A stretch of 64,000 bases of DNA from the NCBI RefSeq assembly GCF_900100695.1, contig NZ_FNCF01000006.1:284613-348612 (forward strand), given 5' to 3'. Below the pieces are notes generated by a model. It saw nothing but the letters and a program-made list of their open reading frames with translations. It was not told where the DNA came from and ran no database searches. This DNA is from Klenkia brasiliensis. GTDB lineage: Bacteria; Actinomycetota; Actinomycetes; Mycobacteriales; Geodermatophilaceae. The position numbers and the translations under genes were made by a program. This document shows, one piece after another, positions 44,353-53,358 of this stretch (within the stretch, counting starts at the first letter, position 1; every line of letters starts with the position of its first letter).

Positions 44353-45036
44353 TCAGCTGCGGCGGCCCAGCAGGTAGCCGACGAGCACGCCGAGCAGCGT
44401 GAGCACGCCACCCCCGACGGCGGCCAGGGCCAGCTCGGCCGGGGCCGAGCCGGCCGGGGCGCCCGACGGCGCGGAGAAGCGCACCGGGGCGGCCGGCGAG
44501 GTGCTGTCGGGGGACGACCCGCCGCGCACGGCGGTGTCGCTGACGGCGGCCGCCGACGGCGTCACGTCCGCGTTCGCCGGCGCCGGGACGGCGGGGGCCG
44601 TGCCGGTCAGCTCGGCGTCGATGGCGGAGAAGAACTGCCCGGCCAGCCGCTTGGCGACCCCGGTGATCATCCGCTGGCCGACCCCGGCCACCGCGCCGCC
44701 GACGACCGCGTCGGCGTCGTAGGTGAGCTTGGTGCCGCCCTCGACGGCCTCCAGCGTGATCGGCACGGTGGCCCGCACCGAGCCCGGGCCGCCCGAACCC
44801 GACGCGTGCATCACGTAGCGGGTGGGCTCGGTCTTGTCGGTGAGCTTGACCTCGCCGGCGTACACCCCGCGGATGGCGCCGACGCCGACCGAGACGGTCA
44901 TCGCGTACTCGTCCTCGCCGGTGCGCTCGAGCCCCTGGCAGCCCGGGATGGTGCGGGCCAGCACGGCCGGGTCGGTGATCGCCGCCCACACCTCCGCCGG
45001 CGGGGCGGACAGGGTGGCGGTGCCGTCGAGCTTCAC
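44353..45036 (-). CDS. CoxG-like SRPBCC protein with C-terminal membrane anchor
   Basis: 227 residues, GTG start overlapping the large-subunit stop. Residues 1-145 are the CoxG domain: LDGTATLSAPPAEVWAAITDPAVLARTIPGCQ, then VGVGAIRGVYAGEVKLTD and QRMITGVAKRLAGQFF. A Pro/Ala/Ser-rich linker follows and the end LALAAVGGGVLTLLGVLVGYLLGRRS is a membrane helix. CoxG-like proteins tether molybdenum hydroxylases of the CO dehydrogenase type to the membrane and electron acceptor. Its place as last gene of the permease-CoxMSL operon fits that role. Confidence 0.88.
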   Translation of the reverse strand: MKLDGTATLSAPPAEVWAAITDPAVLARTIPGCQGLERTGEDEYAMTVSVGVGAIRGVYAGEVKLTDKTEPTRYVMHASGSGGPGSVRATVPITLEAVEGGTKLTYDADAVVGGAVAGVGQRMITGVAKRLAGQFFSAIDAELTGTAPAVPAPANADVTPSAAAVSDTAVRGGSSPDSTSPAAPVRFSAPSGAPAGSAPAELALAAVGGGVLTLLGVLVGYLLGRRS

Positions 45037-47441
45037 GCAGGTGCTCCTTCTCGGGTGGGGACCCGCTCCGCGTCGGGGTCGCGGACCAGGTCGTAGAGCT
45101 CGGTGGGGGAGATGGGCATGGCGGCGATGCGCCGGCCCACGGCGTCCTCGATGGCCGAGGCGATGCACGCGGTGCCCGGGATGACGCCGGCCTCGCCGGC
45201 GCCCTTGAGGCCTAGCGGGTTCAGCGGCGACGGGGTCTCCTGGTGGTCGATGACCACGTCGGGGACCTCGCTGGCGTAGGGCATGAGGAAGTCCATGAAC
45301 GAGGCGTTCTGCAGCTGGCCGTCGCCGTCGTAGGCCATCCGCTCGTACAGCGCCCCGCCCACGCCCTGGGCGACCCCGCCGTGGACCTGGCCCTCGACGA
45401 TCATCGGGTTGACGATGTTCCCGCAGTCGTGGACGACGGCGTAGTCGACGACGTCGATCTCCCAGGTGGTCGGGTCGATCTCCACCACCGCGGCGTGCGC
45501 GCCGGAGGCGAAGGTCGACCGGATCGGGGAGTAGTAGTCGACGTGCTCCAGCCCGGGGGCGTCGCCGACCGCGACCGGGGGCTTGGAGTCGTCGCCGGGG
45601 CCGGCGAACTGGGTGGCCTGCCGGGCCGCCTCGTCGAAGGCGTACCGCAGCGGGTTGGACAGCACCGCGACCGTGCGCAGCGGGATCGAGGCGCCGGGGG
45701 TGCCCTTGACCTGCACCAGGCCCTCGTCGATCTCGAGGTCCTCGACGTCGGCCTCGAGCACGTCGGCGGCGATGCGCAGCGCCTTGGCCCGCACCCCGCG
45801 GGCGGCGAGCGCGATGGCGTTGCCGCTCATCACCGCCGCGCGGGAGGCGAAGGTGCCCACCGCGTAGCCGAAGCGGCGGGTGTCGCCGGTGGTGACCTCG
45901 ACGTCCTCGATCGGGACGCCGAGCTCGTGCGCGACGATCTGCGCGAACGCTGTCTCGTGCCCCTGGCCCTGCGACGTGAGGCCGGTGGAGACCAGCACCT
46001 TGCCCGACCCCAGGACCTGCACGTGGCCGCCCTCGTAGGGGCCGGGGCCGGTGCCCTCGACGTACATCGCCATGCCGACACCGAGCTGCTTGCCCCGCGA
46101 CGCCGCCTCCTCGCGCCGGGCGTCCATCGAGTCCCACCCGACCAGGGCGATGAGCTTGTCCAGCAGACCCTCGTAGTCCCCCGAGTCGTAGATGACCGGC
46201 CGGCCGTCCTGGAACGTCAGGTGGTGGTCGTAGGGGAACTGGTCCTTACCGATCAGGTTGCGCCGGCGCACCTCGGCGCGGTCCAGACCGAGGTCCTGGG
46301 CGATGCGGTCCATCGTCCGCTCCATGGCGTAGCAGCCCTGGGGCCGGCCGGCGCCGCGGTAGGGCGTGACGATGACGGTGTTGGTGTAGACGCTGTCGAT
46401 GCGCACCCGGTAGACGGGGATGGCGTACGGGCCGACCAGCTGGGTGGCCGTCACGATCGGCACGATGATCCCGTAGGGCGTGTAGGCCCCGTTGTCGTGC
46501 CAGCCGCGCACGTCGAGCGCGGTGACCCGGCCCTCGTCGTCGTAGCCGACCGTGATCTCCTGCCGCTGCTCGCGCTCGTGCGCAGACGAGATGAAGTGCT
46601 CGCGGCGGTCCTCGGCCCAGTGCACCGGCTGGCCGAGGGCGATCGCGGCCATCGGGACCAGCAGCTCCTCGGGCCACGGGTGCACGATCTTGACGCCGAA
46701 CCCGCCGCCGACGTCGGGGGCGACGACCTCGACCTTCTCCAGCGACAGCTGCAGCTTGGCCGCGATGGCCGCGCGCACCGAGGTGGAGGCCTGGGTGGAG
46801 GTGTGCACCCGCAGCGAGGCGTCGTCGTGGTCCCAGACCGCGTGCACGCCCTTGCCCTCCATCGGCATGCAGGCGCTGCGCTCGATGTACTGGGTGAAGC
46901 TCAGGGTGTGCGCGGAGGCGGCCAGCGCGGCCTCGACGTCGCCGGTCTCCTGGTGGTGCCGGGCGGCGACGTTGTCGGGCACGTCCTCGTGCACGGCGTG
47001 CGCGGCGGCGCGGGCCGCGTCGACGCCGACGACGACCGGGAGCTCCTCGTAGCTGACGACGATGCGGTCGCAGACGTCCTCGGCCACGTACCGGTCGGTC
47101 GCGACGACCATGACCACGGCCTCGCCGACGTGCTGCACGACGTCGCGGGCCAGGGGGTAGCCGGTGCGGGGCGCGGTCAGCTGCGGGTGCGGGATGAGCA
47201 CGGGCAGCGGCTCGGCCATCGGGCCGACGAGGTCCTCGTAGGTGTAGACGGCGACGACGCCCTCGACGTCCAGCGCACCGTCGACGTCGATGTCGGTGAT
47301 GCGGGCGTGCGCGTACGGGCTGCGGACGAAGGCCGCGGCCAGCGCGCCGTGCCCGATGTCGTCGGTGTAGCGGCCGCGGCCGGTGATCAGCCGGAGGTCC
47401 TCGCGCCGGCGGACCGGCTCGCCGAACAGCTTGGTGGTCAC
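45033..47441 (-). CDS. Molybdenum hydroxylase large subunit (xanthine dehydrogenase/CoxL family)
   Basis: 802 residues, GTG start overlapping the small-subunit stop. It begins FGEPVRRREDLRLITGRGRYTDD; VGGGFGVKIVHPWPEE, PYRGAGRPQGCYAMERTMD and SQGQGHETAFAQIVAHELG bind the molybdopterin; GLKGAGEAGVIPG contains the catalytic glutamate. The active-site loop is YRGAGR, not the AYxCSFR of true form I CO dehydrogenase, so oxidation of a heterocycle is more likely. The uracil-xanthine permease in the same operon points to a purine or pyrimidine. Confidence 0.94.
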   Translation of the reverse strand: MTTKLFGEPVRRREDLRLITGRGRYTDDIGHGALAAAFVRSPYAHARITDIDVDGALDVEGVVAVYTYEDLVGPMAEPLPVLIPHPQLTAPRTGYPLARDVVQHVGEAVVMVVATDRYVAEDVCDRIVVSYEELPVVVGVDAARAAAHAVHEDVPDNVAARHHQETGDVEAALAASAHTLSFTQYIERSACMPMEGKGVHAVWDHDDASLRVHTSTQASTSVRAAIAAKLQLSLEKVEVVAPDVGGGFGVKIVHPWPEELLVPMAAIALGQPVHWAEDRREHFISSAHEREQRQEITVGYDDEGRVTALDVRGWHDNGAYTPYGIIVPIVTATQLVGPYAIPVYRVRIDSVYTNTVIVTPYRGAGRPQGCYAMERTMDRIAQDLGLDRAEVRRRNLIGKDQFPYDHHLTFQDGRPVIYDSGDYEGLLDKLIALVGWDSMDARREEAASRGKQLGVGMAMYVEGTGPGPYEGGHVQVLGSGKVLVSTGLTSQGQGHETAFAQIVAHELGVPIEDVEVTTGDTRRFGYAVGTFASRAAVMSGNAIALAARGVRAKALRIAADVLEADVEDLEIDEGLVQVKGTPGASIPLRTVAVLSNPLRYAFDEAARQATQFAGPGDDSKPPVAVGDAPGLEHVDYYSPIRSTFASGAHAAVVEIDPTTWEIDVVDYAVVHDCGNIVNPMIVEGQVHGGVAQGVGGALYERMAYDGDGQLQNASFMDFLMPYASEVPDVVIDHQETPSPLNPLGLKGAGEAGVIPGTACIASAIEDAVGRRIAAMPISPTELYDLVRDPDAERVPTREGAPA

Positions 47442-47956
47442 CGGGCGGCCTCCTTCATGAGGCCCGCGGCGTGCCGGCAGGCCTTCTTGATGTTGGCGTA
47501 GCCGGTGCACCGGCAGAGGTTGCCGCCGACGATCTCGTCGACCTCCTCCTCGGTGATGTCGGTCGAGGCGTCGCGCGCCTCGAGGCCGGCGGCCATCGTC
47601 ATGAGGAACCCCGGGGTGCAGAACCCGCACTGCAGGGCGTGGCACTCGCGGAAGGCCTCCTGCACCGGGTGCAGGATCTCCCCGCCCCGGCCGTCGTCGC
47701 GGGCGAGGCCCTCGACGGTGGTGACCGCCTTGCCGTCGACCTGCACGGCCAGCACCAGGCACGAGCGGACCGGGGTGCCGTCGACCAGCACGGTGCAGGC
47801 GCCGCAGACGCCGTGCTCGCAGCCGACGTGGGTGCCGGTCAGCTCCAGGTCGTGGCGGAGCGCGTCGGACAGCAGCCGGCGGACCGGCACCGTCGTTCCA
47901 CGTGCAACACCGTTCACCGTGACGGTGATGGCCCGTTCGGTCGAGACGTCGGTCAT
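47438..47956 (-). CDS. Molybdenum hydroxylase 2Fe-2S small subunit
   Basis: 172 residues. The plant-type cluster is in VGCEHGVCGACTVLVDGTPVRSC and the second cluster in CHALQCGFCTPGFLM with NLCRCTGYANI. It passes electrons from molybdenum to FAD. The N-terminal extension of about 8 residues is short. It overlaps both neighbours by four bases, so the three enzyme subunits are made together. Confidence 0.96.
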   Translation of the reverse strand: MTDVSTERAITVTVNGVARGTTVPVRRLLSDALRHDLELTGTHVGCEHGVCGACTVLVDGTPVRSCLVLAVQVDGKAVTTVEGLARDDGRGGEILHPVQEAFRECHALQCGFCTPGFLMTMAAGLEARDASTDITEEEVDEIVGGNLCRCTGYANIKKACRHAAGLMKEAAR

Positions 47957-48816
47957 CGGGATGCGGCCTCCTCGGCGGCGCGGGCGAGCGTGCGTTCGGT
48001 CAGGACGCCGACCAGCAGCCGGCGGTAGTCCGCGCTGGCGTGCAGGTCGCCGTCCGGGTCGACGAGGGTGCGGGCCAGGGCGCCCGCGGCGGCCCAGTCG
48101 GCCTCGGCGACGGTGCGGCCGGCGACGGCCTCGGTCAGGTCGTGCACCTCGGGCACCAGGCCCACGGAGATGTAGGCCGCCCGGGCGGCGGTGACCCTCG
48201 AGTCCTCGTCGAGGGTCACGGTGACCCCGGCGCCGCACACGGCGTAGTCGCCCTTGCGCCGGGAGACCTCCTCGAAGGCGGTGCCGCTGCGGGGCGGGAG
48301 GGCGGGGAAGAACGCCTCGGTGACCACGGCCGGGCCGTGCACGGAGGTCTCCAGGGGGCCGACGAAGAAGTCGGCCCAGTCGACCGTCTGCGGACCACCC
48401 GGCGTCGCGACGGTGACGGAGCCACCGGTCAGCGCCAGCACGGAGGTCATCTCGCCGGAGGGGTCGGCGTGGGCGATGGAACCGACGGTGGTGCCGCGGT
48501 TGCGGATCGCGGGGTGGGCGACGTTCGCCGTCGCCCGGGCCAGCAGCGGTTGCACCCGCGCGGCCTCGGCGTGGTGGAGCAGGTCCGCGTGGCGGACCAG
48601 GGCCCCGACCCGGACCCCGGCGCCGCTGACGGCGACGGAGTCCAGGCCGGGGATCCGGTTGATGTCCACGAGGGTGGCCGGGGAGGCCAGCCGCATGGAC
48701 AGCAGGGGGAGCAACGACTGCCCTCCGGCCAACACCTTGGCGCCGTCCTCGGCGAGGAGGGTCAGCGCCTCGTCGAGCGAGGTGGGGTCGGCGTAGCCGA
48801 AGGGCGCGGGCTTCAC
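47953..48816 (-). CDS. Molybdenum hydroxylase FAD-binding medium subunit
   Basis: 287 residues. The FAD pyrophosphate loop is VLAGGQSLLPLLSMRL and the second FAD block is RNRGTTVGSIAHADPSGEM, both as in CoxM. FEEVSRRKGDYAVCG is the C-terminal family block. GTG start overlaps the stop of the permease gene. Confidence 0.95.
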   Translation of the reverse strand: MKPAPFGYADPTSLDEALTLLAEDGAKVLAGGQSLLPLLSMRLASPATLVDINRIPGLDSVAVSGAGVRVGALVRHADLLHHAEAARVQPLLARATANVAHPAIRNRGTTVGSIAHADPSGEMTSVLALTGGSVTVATPGGPQTVDWADFFVGPLETSVHGPAVVTEAFFPALPPRSGTAFEEVSRRKGDYAVCGAGVTVTLDEDSRVTAARAAYISVGLVPEVHDLTEAVAGRTVAEADWAAAGALARTLVDPDGDLHASADYRRLLVGVLTERTLARAAEEAASR

Positions 48817-50282
48817 GGGTTGCGGGTCTCCCTCTCGATCGTGCGGGTGGCGGTCTGCTGGTCCAGCGACGAGGGGTCGGCGCCACCGGCGTCGTGCACC
48901 CCGGCGTTGCCCAGCGCGGGGCCGGTGCCGTGCCGGAAGCCGTCCTCGGACATCAGGGCGGCCCGCATCTCCTGGGGGGCCAGCGCCCGGGCGACGTGCC
49001 AGCCGACGACGGCGACGATCGTGCCCAGCGCGATGCCGCCGAGGGAGAAGTTGTCGGTGAAGACCAGGGTCACGTTGCCGATGCCGATGATGATCCCGGC
49101 GGCCAGCGGCACCAGGTTGATCGGGTTGGCGAAGTCGACCCGGTTCTCCTTCCAGATCTTGGCGCCGAGCAGACCGATCATCCCGTAGAGGACGACGGTG
49201 ATGCCGCCGAGGACGCCGCCGGGGGTGGCGTTGACGACGGCGCCGAACTTGGGCACCAGGCCCAGCAGGATCGCCACGACCGCGGCCACGTAGTAGGCCG
49301 CGGTGGAGTAGACGCGGGTGGCGGCCATGACGCCGATGTTCTCGGCGTAGGTGGTGGTGGGGGAGCCGCCGACCGAGCTGGCCAGCACGGTGCCGACGCC
49401 GTCGGCGAAGACCGCCCGGCCCAGCACCGGGTCGAGGTCGCGCTTGGTCATCTCGCCGACGGCCTTGACGTGACCGGCGTTCTCGGCGACCAGCGCGATG
49501 ACGGCCGGCAGCACGAGCAGGGTGAAGTTGAGGGAGAAGCTGGGCGCGGTGAAGTCGGGCAGCCCGAACCAGTCGGCCGCCGAGACGCCGGAGAGGTCGA
49601 CGCGGTCGTGCACGGTGGCCTCGGTGGCCCCGCCGAGGACGGAGGTGATCGGGCCGGCGGTGGCGTCGAGCATCAGGGAGAGCAGGTAGCCGAAGACCAG
49701 GCCGAGCAGGATGGAGATGCGGGACCAGAAGCCGCGCAGGGCCAGCGAGGCGACGATGACGAAGGCCATCGTGGCCAGGGCGACCCACTGGTCCTGGGGC
49801 CAGTAGGTCTGCGCGGCGACCGGGGCGAGGTTGAACCCGATGAGCAGCACCACGGCGCCGGTCACCGCCGGCGGCAGCACCTTGTTGACCACCCGGACGC
49901 CGGCGACCTGGATCAGGATGCCGACCAGGGCGAGGACGACGCCGGCCACGAGGATCGCGCCGACCTTGTCCGAGACGCCGCCGCCCTGGGCGCTGATGGC
50001 CGCGACGCCGCCGACGAAGGCGGCCGAGGTGCCGAGGTAGGAGGGCACCTTCCCCTGCACGATCAGCAGGAAGACGATCGTCGCGATGCCGGACATCATG
50101 ATCGCGAGGTTCGCGTCCAGGCCCATGATCAGCGGGAAGACGAAGGTCGCGCCGAACATGGCGACGACGTGCTGGGCGCCGATGCCGATGGTCAGCGGCC
50201 ACGAGAGCCGCTCGTCGGGGGCCACGGCCTCACCGGGCGGCGGGGTCTTCCCGTCGCCGTACAACTTCCACCCGAACGCCAT
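48813..50282 (-). CDS. NCS2 uracil/xanthine permease
   Basis: 489 residues with 12-14 membrane segments. NCS2 motifs: LTIGIGAQHVVAMFGATFVFPLIMG, QGKVPSYLGTSAAFVGGVAA, AVIALVAENAGHVKAVGEMT (the substrate-binding glutamate) and SVGGSPTTTYAENIGVMAATRVYS, all as in UraA and xanthine permeases. Residue preference between uracil and xanthine is not decidable here. AGGAAGTC precedes the ATG. It is first in the operon with the molybdenum hydroxylase, so it probably imports that enzyme's substrate. Operator site B lies 106 bases upstream. Confidence 0.95.
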   Translation of the reverse strand: MAFGWKLYGDGKTPPPGEAVAPDERLSWPLTIGIGAQHVVAMFGATFVFPLIMGLDANLAIMMSGIATIVFLLIVQGKVPSYLGTSAAFVGGVAAISAQGGGVSDKVGAILVAGVVLALVGILIQVAGVRVVNKVLPPAVTGAVVLLIGFNLAPVAAQTYWPQDQWVALATMAFVIVASLALRGFWSRISILLGLVFGYLLSLMLDATAGPITSVLGGATEATVHDRVDLSGVSAADWFGLPDFTAPSFSLNFTLLVLPAVIALVAENAGHVKAVGEMTKRDLDPVLGRAVFADGVGTVLASSVGGSPTTTYAENIGVMAATRVYSTAAYYVAAVVAILLGLVPKFGAVVNATPGGVLGGITVVLYGMIGLLGAKIWKENRVDFANPINLVPLAAGIIIGIGNVTLVFTDNFSLGGIALGTIVAVVGWHVARALAPQEMRAALMSEDGFRHGTGPALGNAGVHDAGGADPSSLDQQTATRTIERETRNP

Positions 50283-50388
50283 GACTTCCTCCTGCTCGGT
50301 GCGGCCTCGGTCGGCCGCGGACGCTCTCCGGTGGGCACGATCCCGCCGGGCGCGGCCACTGTGACACCGACCACCGACACTACGGAAG

Positions 50389-50406
50389 TACCTCAGCGCT
50401 AAATCT
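50389..50406. promoter_or_regulatory. Operator site B (shared 18-bp motif)
   Basis: TACCTCAGCGCTAAATCT; left arm and centre match site E exactly, the right arm is weaker. It is one of two sites in the 190-base gap between the divergent permease and fdrA genes and lies nearer the permease. Confidence 0.65.
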
Positions 50407-50433
50407 TCGTGCCCGTGATGTTGCCCGGAGATT

Positions 50434-50451
50434 TCTCTCACCGCTGAGATA
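50434..50451. promoter_or_regulatory. Operator site C (shared 18-bp motif)
   Basis: TCTCTCACCGCTGAGATA; the reverse complement TATCTCAGCGGTGAGAGA matches the consensus apart from one central base. It lies ten bases before the likely -10 box of fdrA, where it would cover the -17 to -34 region. Confidence 0.7.
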
Positions 50452-50460
50452 CTTCCGCGG

Positions 50461-50466
50461 TAGCGT
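50461..50466 (+). promoter_or_regulatory. Probable -10 box of leaderless fdrA transcript
   Basis: TAGCGT ends six bases before the GTG at 50473, the usual distance for an mRNA whose first base is the start codon. No ribosome site is present, in line with this. Confidence 0.5.
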
Positions 50467-50472
50467 CACGGC

Positions 50473-51927
50473 GTGAGCGACTCCGTGCACGTCTCCCTGC
50501 GCAGCGGCGTCTACGCCGACTCGGTCAAGCTGATGCAGGTCAGCAAGGCGGTCGGGGCCCGCGACGGCGTCACCGCCGTGCTGGTCGCGATGGCCACCCC
50601 GCTGAACCTCGAGCTCGCCGCCGGCATGGGCCTGGACCCCGGCGAGGAGGCCAGGCCCGACCAGCTGCTGGTCGCCCTGCGCGCCGTCGACGACGCGGAG
50701 CTCGCCGCCGCGGTCACCGCCGTCGAGGTCGCGCTGACCGCCCGCGAGGAGCGCGGCTCGGCCGACGCCGTCCCCGCGCGCACCGTCGGCTTCGCCCTCG
50801 CCGAGGAGGCCGACACCCCGCTCGCGGTGGTCAGCGTCCCCGGTCCCTACGCCGTCGCCGAGGCCATGGACGCCGTCGCCGCCGGGCGCAGCGTGCTGGT
50901 CTTCTCCGACGGCGTCCCCGTCGAGCACGAGGTCGCCCTCAAGGCCGCCGCCCACGAGGCCGGCGTGCTGGTCATGGGCCCCGACTGCGGGACGGCGATC
51001 GTCGGCGGCGTCGCCCTCGGCTTCGCCAACGTCGTCCGCCGCGGGCCGGTCGGCCTGGTGGCGGCGTCGGGCACCGGCGCCCAGCAGGTCAGCTGCCTGC
51101 TCGACATGGCCGGCGTCGGCGTCAGCCACGTGCTCGGCACCGGCGGGCGCGACCTGTCCGCAGCCGTCGGCGGCCGGGCCACCCTCGACGCGCTGGCGAT
51201 GCTCGACGCCGACGACGCCACCGAGCGGGTGCTGCTGGTCAGCAAGCCCCCGGCCCCCGAGGTGGCCGAGGAGGTCGGGCGGACGGCGGCCGGGCTCTCC
51301 ACCCCCTTCTCCAGCGCGGCGCTGAGCGCCGACAGCCCCGACCTCACCGCCGCCGTCGAGGCACTGCTGCGGGAGATGGGCACCGAGGTCCCGGTCTGGC
51401 CGACCCGCTCCGGCGCCGACCGCGAGGTCCCGGCCGGTGCGGTGCTCAAGGGCTTCTACTCCGGCGGCACGCTGGCCGACGAGGCGATGCTGGTGGCCGC
51501 CCCCGCGCTCGGCGACGTCCGCAGCAACACCCCGCTGCGGCCCGAGCTCGACCTCGGCGCCGACTTCGGGGCCACCGGCCACGTGGTCGTCGACTTCGGC
51601 GACGACGCGCTCACGGTCGGCCGGGCGCACCCGATGATCGACCCCACCCTGCGGCTGGAGGCCGTCGCCGGCCTGGCCGCGAGCGGGGAGCCCGCCGTCC
51701 TGCTCATGGACGTCGTCCTCGGCTACGGCGCCGACCCCGACCCGGCCGGCGCCCTGGTGCCGGCCATCCGGGACCTGCCCTTCCCCGTCGTCGTCGCCGT
51801 GGTCGGCACCGAGGGCGACCCGCAGGGGTGGTCCCGCCAGGCCGACGCGCTGGCCGCGGCCGGTGCGCACGTGTTCGCCTCCAACTCCGCGGCCACCCGG
51901 TTCGCGGTCGACCTGATCGGGGCCTGA
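50473..51927 (+). CDS. fdrA: FdrA-family protein (oxamate carbamoyltransferase-type subunit)
   Basis: 484 residues. FdrA markers: RSGVYADSVKLMQVSKAV at the front, LVMGPDCGTAIVGGVALGFANVVRRG and ASGTGAQQVSCLLDMAGVGVSH as in the succinyl-CoA synthetase-like fold, then LKGFYSGGTLADEAM and LMDVVLGYGADPDPAG. In E. coli, FdrA (AllF) with YlbE and YlbF forms the oxamate carbamoyltransferase that splits oxalurate with phosphate to oxamate and carbamoyl phosphate. Here only FdrA and the YlbE-like DUF1116 are adjacent. Operator site C stands before it. Confidence 0.9.
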   Translation: MSDSVHVSLRSGVYADSVKLMQVSKAVGARDGVTAVLVAMATPLNLELAAGMGLDPGEEARPDQLLVALRAVDDAELAAAVTAVEVALTAREERGSADAVPARTVGFALAEEADTPLAVVSVPGPYAVAEAMDAVAAGRSVLVFSDGVPVEHEVALKAAAHEAGVLVMGPDCGTAIVGGVALGFANVVRRGPVGLVAASGTGAQQVSCLLDMAGVGVSHVLGTGGRDLSAAVGGRATLDALAMLDADDATERVLLVSKPPAPEVAEEVGRTAAGLSTPFSSAALSADSPDLTAAVEALLREMGTEVPVWPTRSGADREVPAGAVLKGFYSGGTLADEAMLVAAPALGDVRSNTPLRPELDLGADFGATGHVVVDFGDDALTVGRAHPMIDPTLRLEAVAGLAASGEPAVLLMDVVLGYGADPDPAGALVPAIRDLPFPVVVAVVGTEGDPQGWSRQADALAAAGAHVFASNSAATRFAVDLIGA

Positions 51928-51930
51928 GAA

Positions 51931-53337
51931 GTGAGCAGCCTGCTGAGCGGACGCCCGGCCGTGGTGGCCGCCGGCGTCGACGTGTTCTCCGACGCGCTGC
52001 GCGCCCAGGGCGTGGGCGTCACCGACGTCGAGTGGCGTCCCCCGACGATCGGGTTGGCCGACGACCTCACCCAGCTCGCCCTGGACCCCCGCCGCGCCGC
52101 GGCCAACCGGGTCGCCGTCGAGCGCGTGCTGGCCAGCCGGTCCACCCTGGTCGACGTCCGGCCGGCCACCGAGGTGCTCGGCCTGACCGGCCGCACCCTG
52201 CTGCACTCCGGGCCGCCGCTGACCTGGGAGACCGCCTCCGGGCCGATGCGCGGGGCGCTCATCGGCGCCTGCCTGTTCGAGGGCTGGGCCGACACCCCCG
52301 AGGCCGCCGAGGCGCTGCTGGCCGCGGGCGGCGTCGAGCTCGACAGCTGCCACCACCACCGCGCGGTCGGCCCGATGGCCGGGGTGACCAGCCCGTCGAT
52401 GTGGATGTGGTGCCTGGCCGACCCCACCGACGGGCGCGAGGCCTACAGCAACCTCAACGAGGGCCTGGGCAAGGTCCTCCGCATGGGCGCCTACGGCCCC
52501 GAGGTCATCGAGCGGCTGCACTGGATGACGACCGTGCTCGGCCCGGTGCTGCAGGCCGCCGTGCGCTCGCGGACCGAGCCGCTGGACGTCACCGGGATCC
52601 TCGCCCAGATGCTGCAGATGGGCGACGAGGCGCACAACCGCAACCGGGCCGGCTCGCTGATGACCCTGCGCGAGCTGTCCCCGTCGATCGTGGCCGTGGA
52701 CGCCCCGAAGTCCGACATCGCCGAGGTGCTGCGCTTCATCGGCGGCAACGAGCACTTCTTCCTCAACCTCGGCATGCCCAGCGCGAAGCTCGCGATGGAC
52801 GCCGTCGGGTCGGTCCCGGGCTCCACGATGGTCACCACGCTGGCCCGCAACGGCACCGAGTTCGGCATCCGGACGGCGGGCACCGGCGACCGCTGGTTCA
52901 CCGCCCCGGCCAACACCCCGGTCGGGCTGTTCCTGGGCGACTACGGCCCGGACGACGCCAACCCCGACATCGGCGACTCCGCGATCATGGAGACCTACGG
53001 CATCGGCGGCTTCTGCATGGCCGCCGCCCCGGCCATCGTCCGGTTCGTGGGCGGCACCGTCCCCGACGCGCTGGCCACCACCGAGCGGATGTACCAGATC
53101 ACGCTCGCCGAGAGCCCGGCCCTGCAGGTGCCGATCCTGGGCTTCCGCGGTGCGCCGACCGGCATCGACGTCCTCAAGGTCGCCCGCACCGGCTGGCTGC
53201 CGCAGATCAACACCGGCATGGCCGGCCGGGTCGCCGGCACCGGTCAGGTCGGCGCCGGCCTGGTGCAGCCGCCCGCGGCGTGCTTCGAGCAGGCCGTGGC
53301 CGCGCTGGCCGAGGAGTCCCGCGCCGCCCTCGGCTGA
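51931..53337 (+). CDS. DUF1116 protein (YlbE/AllG-like)
   Basis: 468 residues, GTG three bases after the fdrA stop. Blocks: RAAANRVAVERVLASRSTLVDV, LLHSGPPLTWETASGPMRGALIGA, CHHHRAVGPMAGVTSPSMWMW, LQMGDEAHNRNRAGSLM and GGNEHFFLNLGMPSAKLAMDA. It is the AllG component of oxamate carbamoyltransferase-type complexes and presumably forms the active site with FdrA. A YlbF/DUF2877 third subunit is not seen in the window. Confidence 0.9.
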   Translation: MSSLLSGRPAVVAAGVDVFSDALRAQGVGVTDVEWRPPTIGLADDLTQLALDPRRAAANRVAVERVLASRSTLVDVRPATEVLGLTGRTLLHSGPPLTWETASGPMRGALIGACLFEGWADTPEAAEALLAAGGVELDSCHHHRAVGPMAGVTSPSMWMWCLADPTDGREAYSNLNEGLGKVLRMGAYGPEVIERLHWMTTVLGPVLQAAVRSRTEPLDVTGILAQMLQMGDEAHNRNRAGSLMTLRELSPSIVAVDAPKSDIAEVLRFIGGNEHFFLNLGMPSAKLAMDAVGSVPGSTMVTTLARNGTEFGIRTAGTGDRWFTAPANTPVGLFLGDYGPDDANPDIGDSAIMETYGIGGFCMAAAPAIVRFVGGTVPDALATTERMYQITLAESPALQVPILGFRGAPTGIDVLKVARTGWLPQINTGMAGRVAGTGQVGAGLVQPPAACFEQAVAALAEESRAALG

Positions 53338-53358
53338 GCACGGCGCGGGCCCGGCGGG

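Noticed and set aside
45033..48816. Aerobic carbon monoxide dehydrogenase (CoxMSL)
   Set aside because: The active-site loop is YRGAGR and not the AYxCSFR motif of form I enzymes, and the operon includes a purine/pyrimidine permease.
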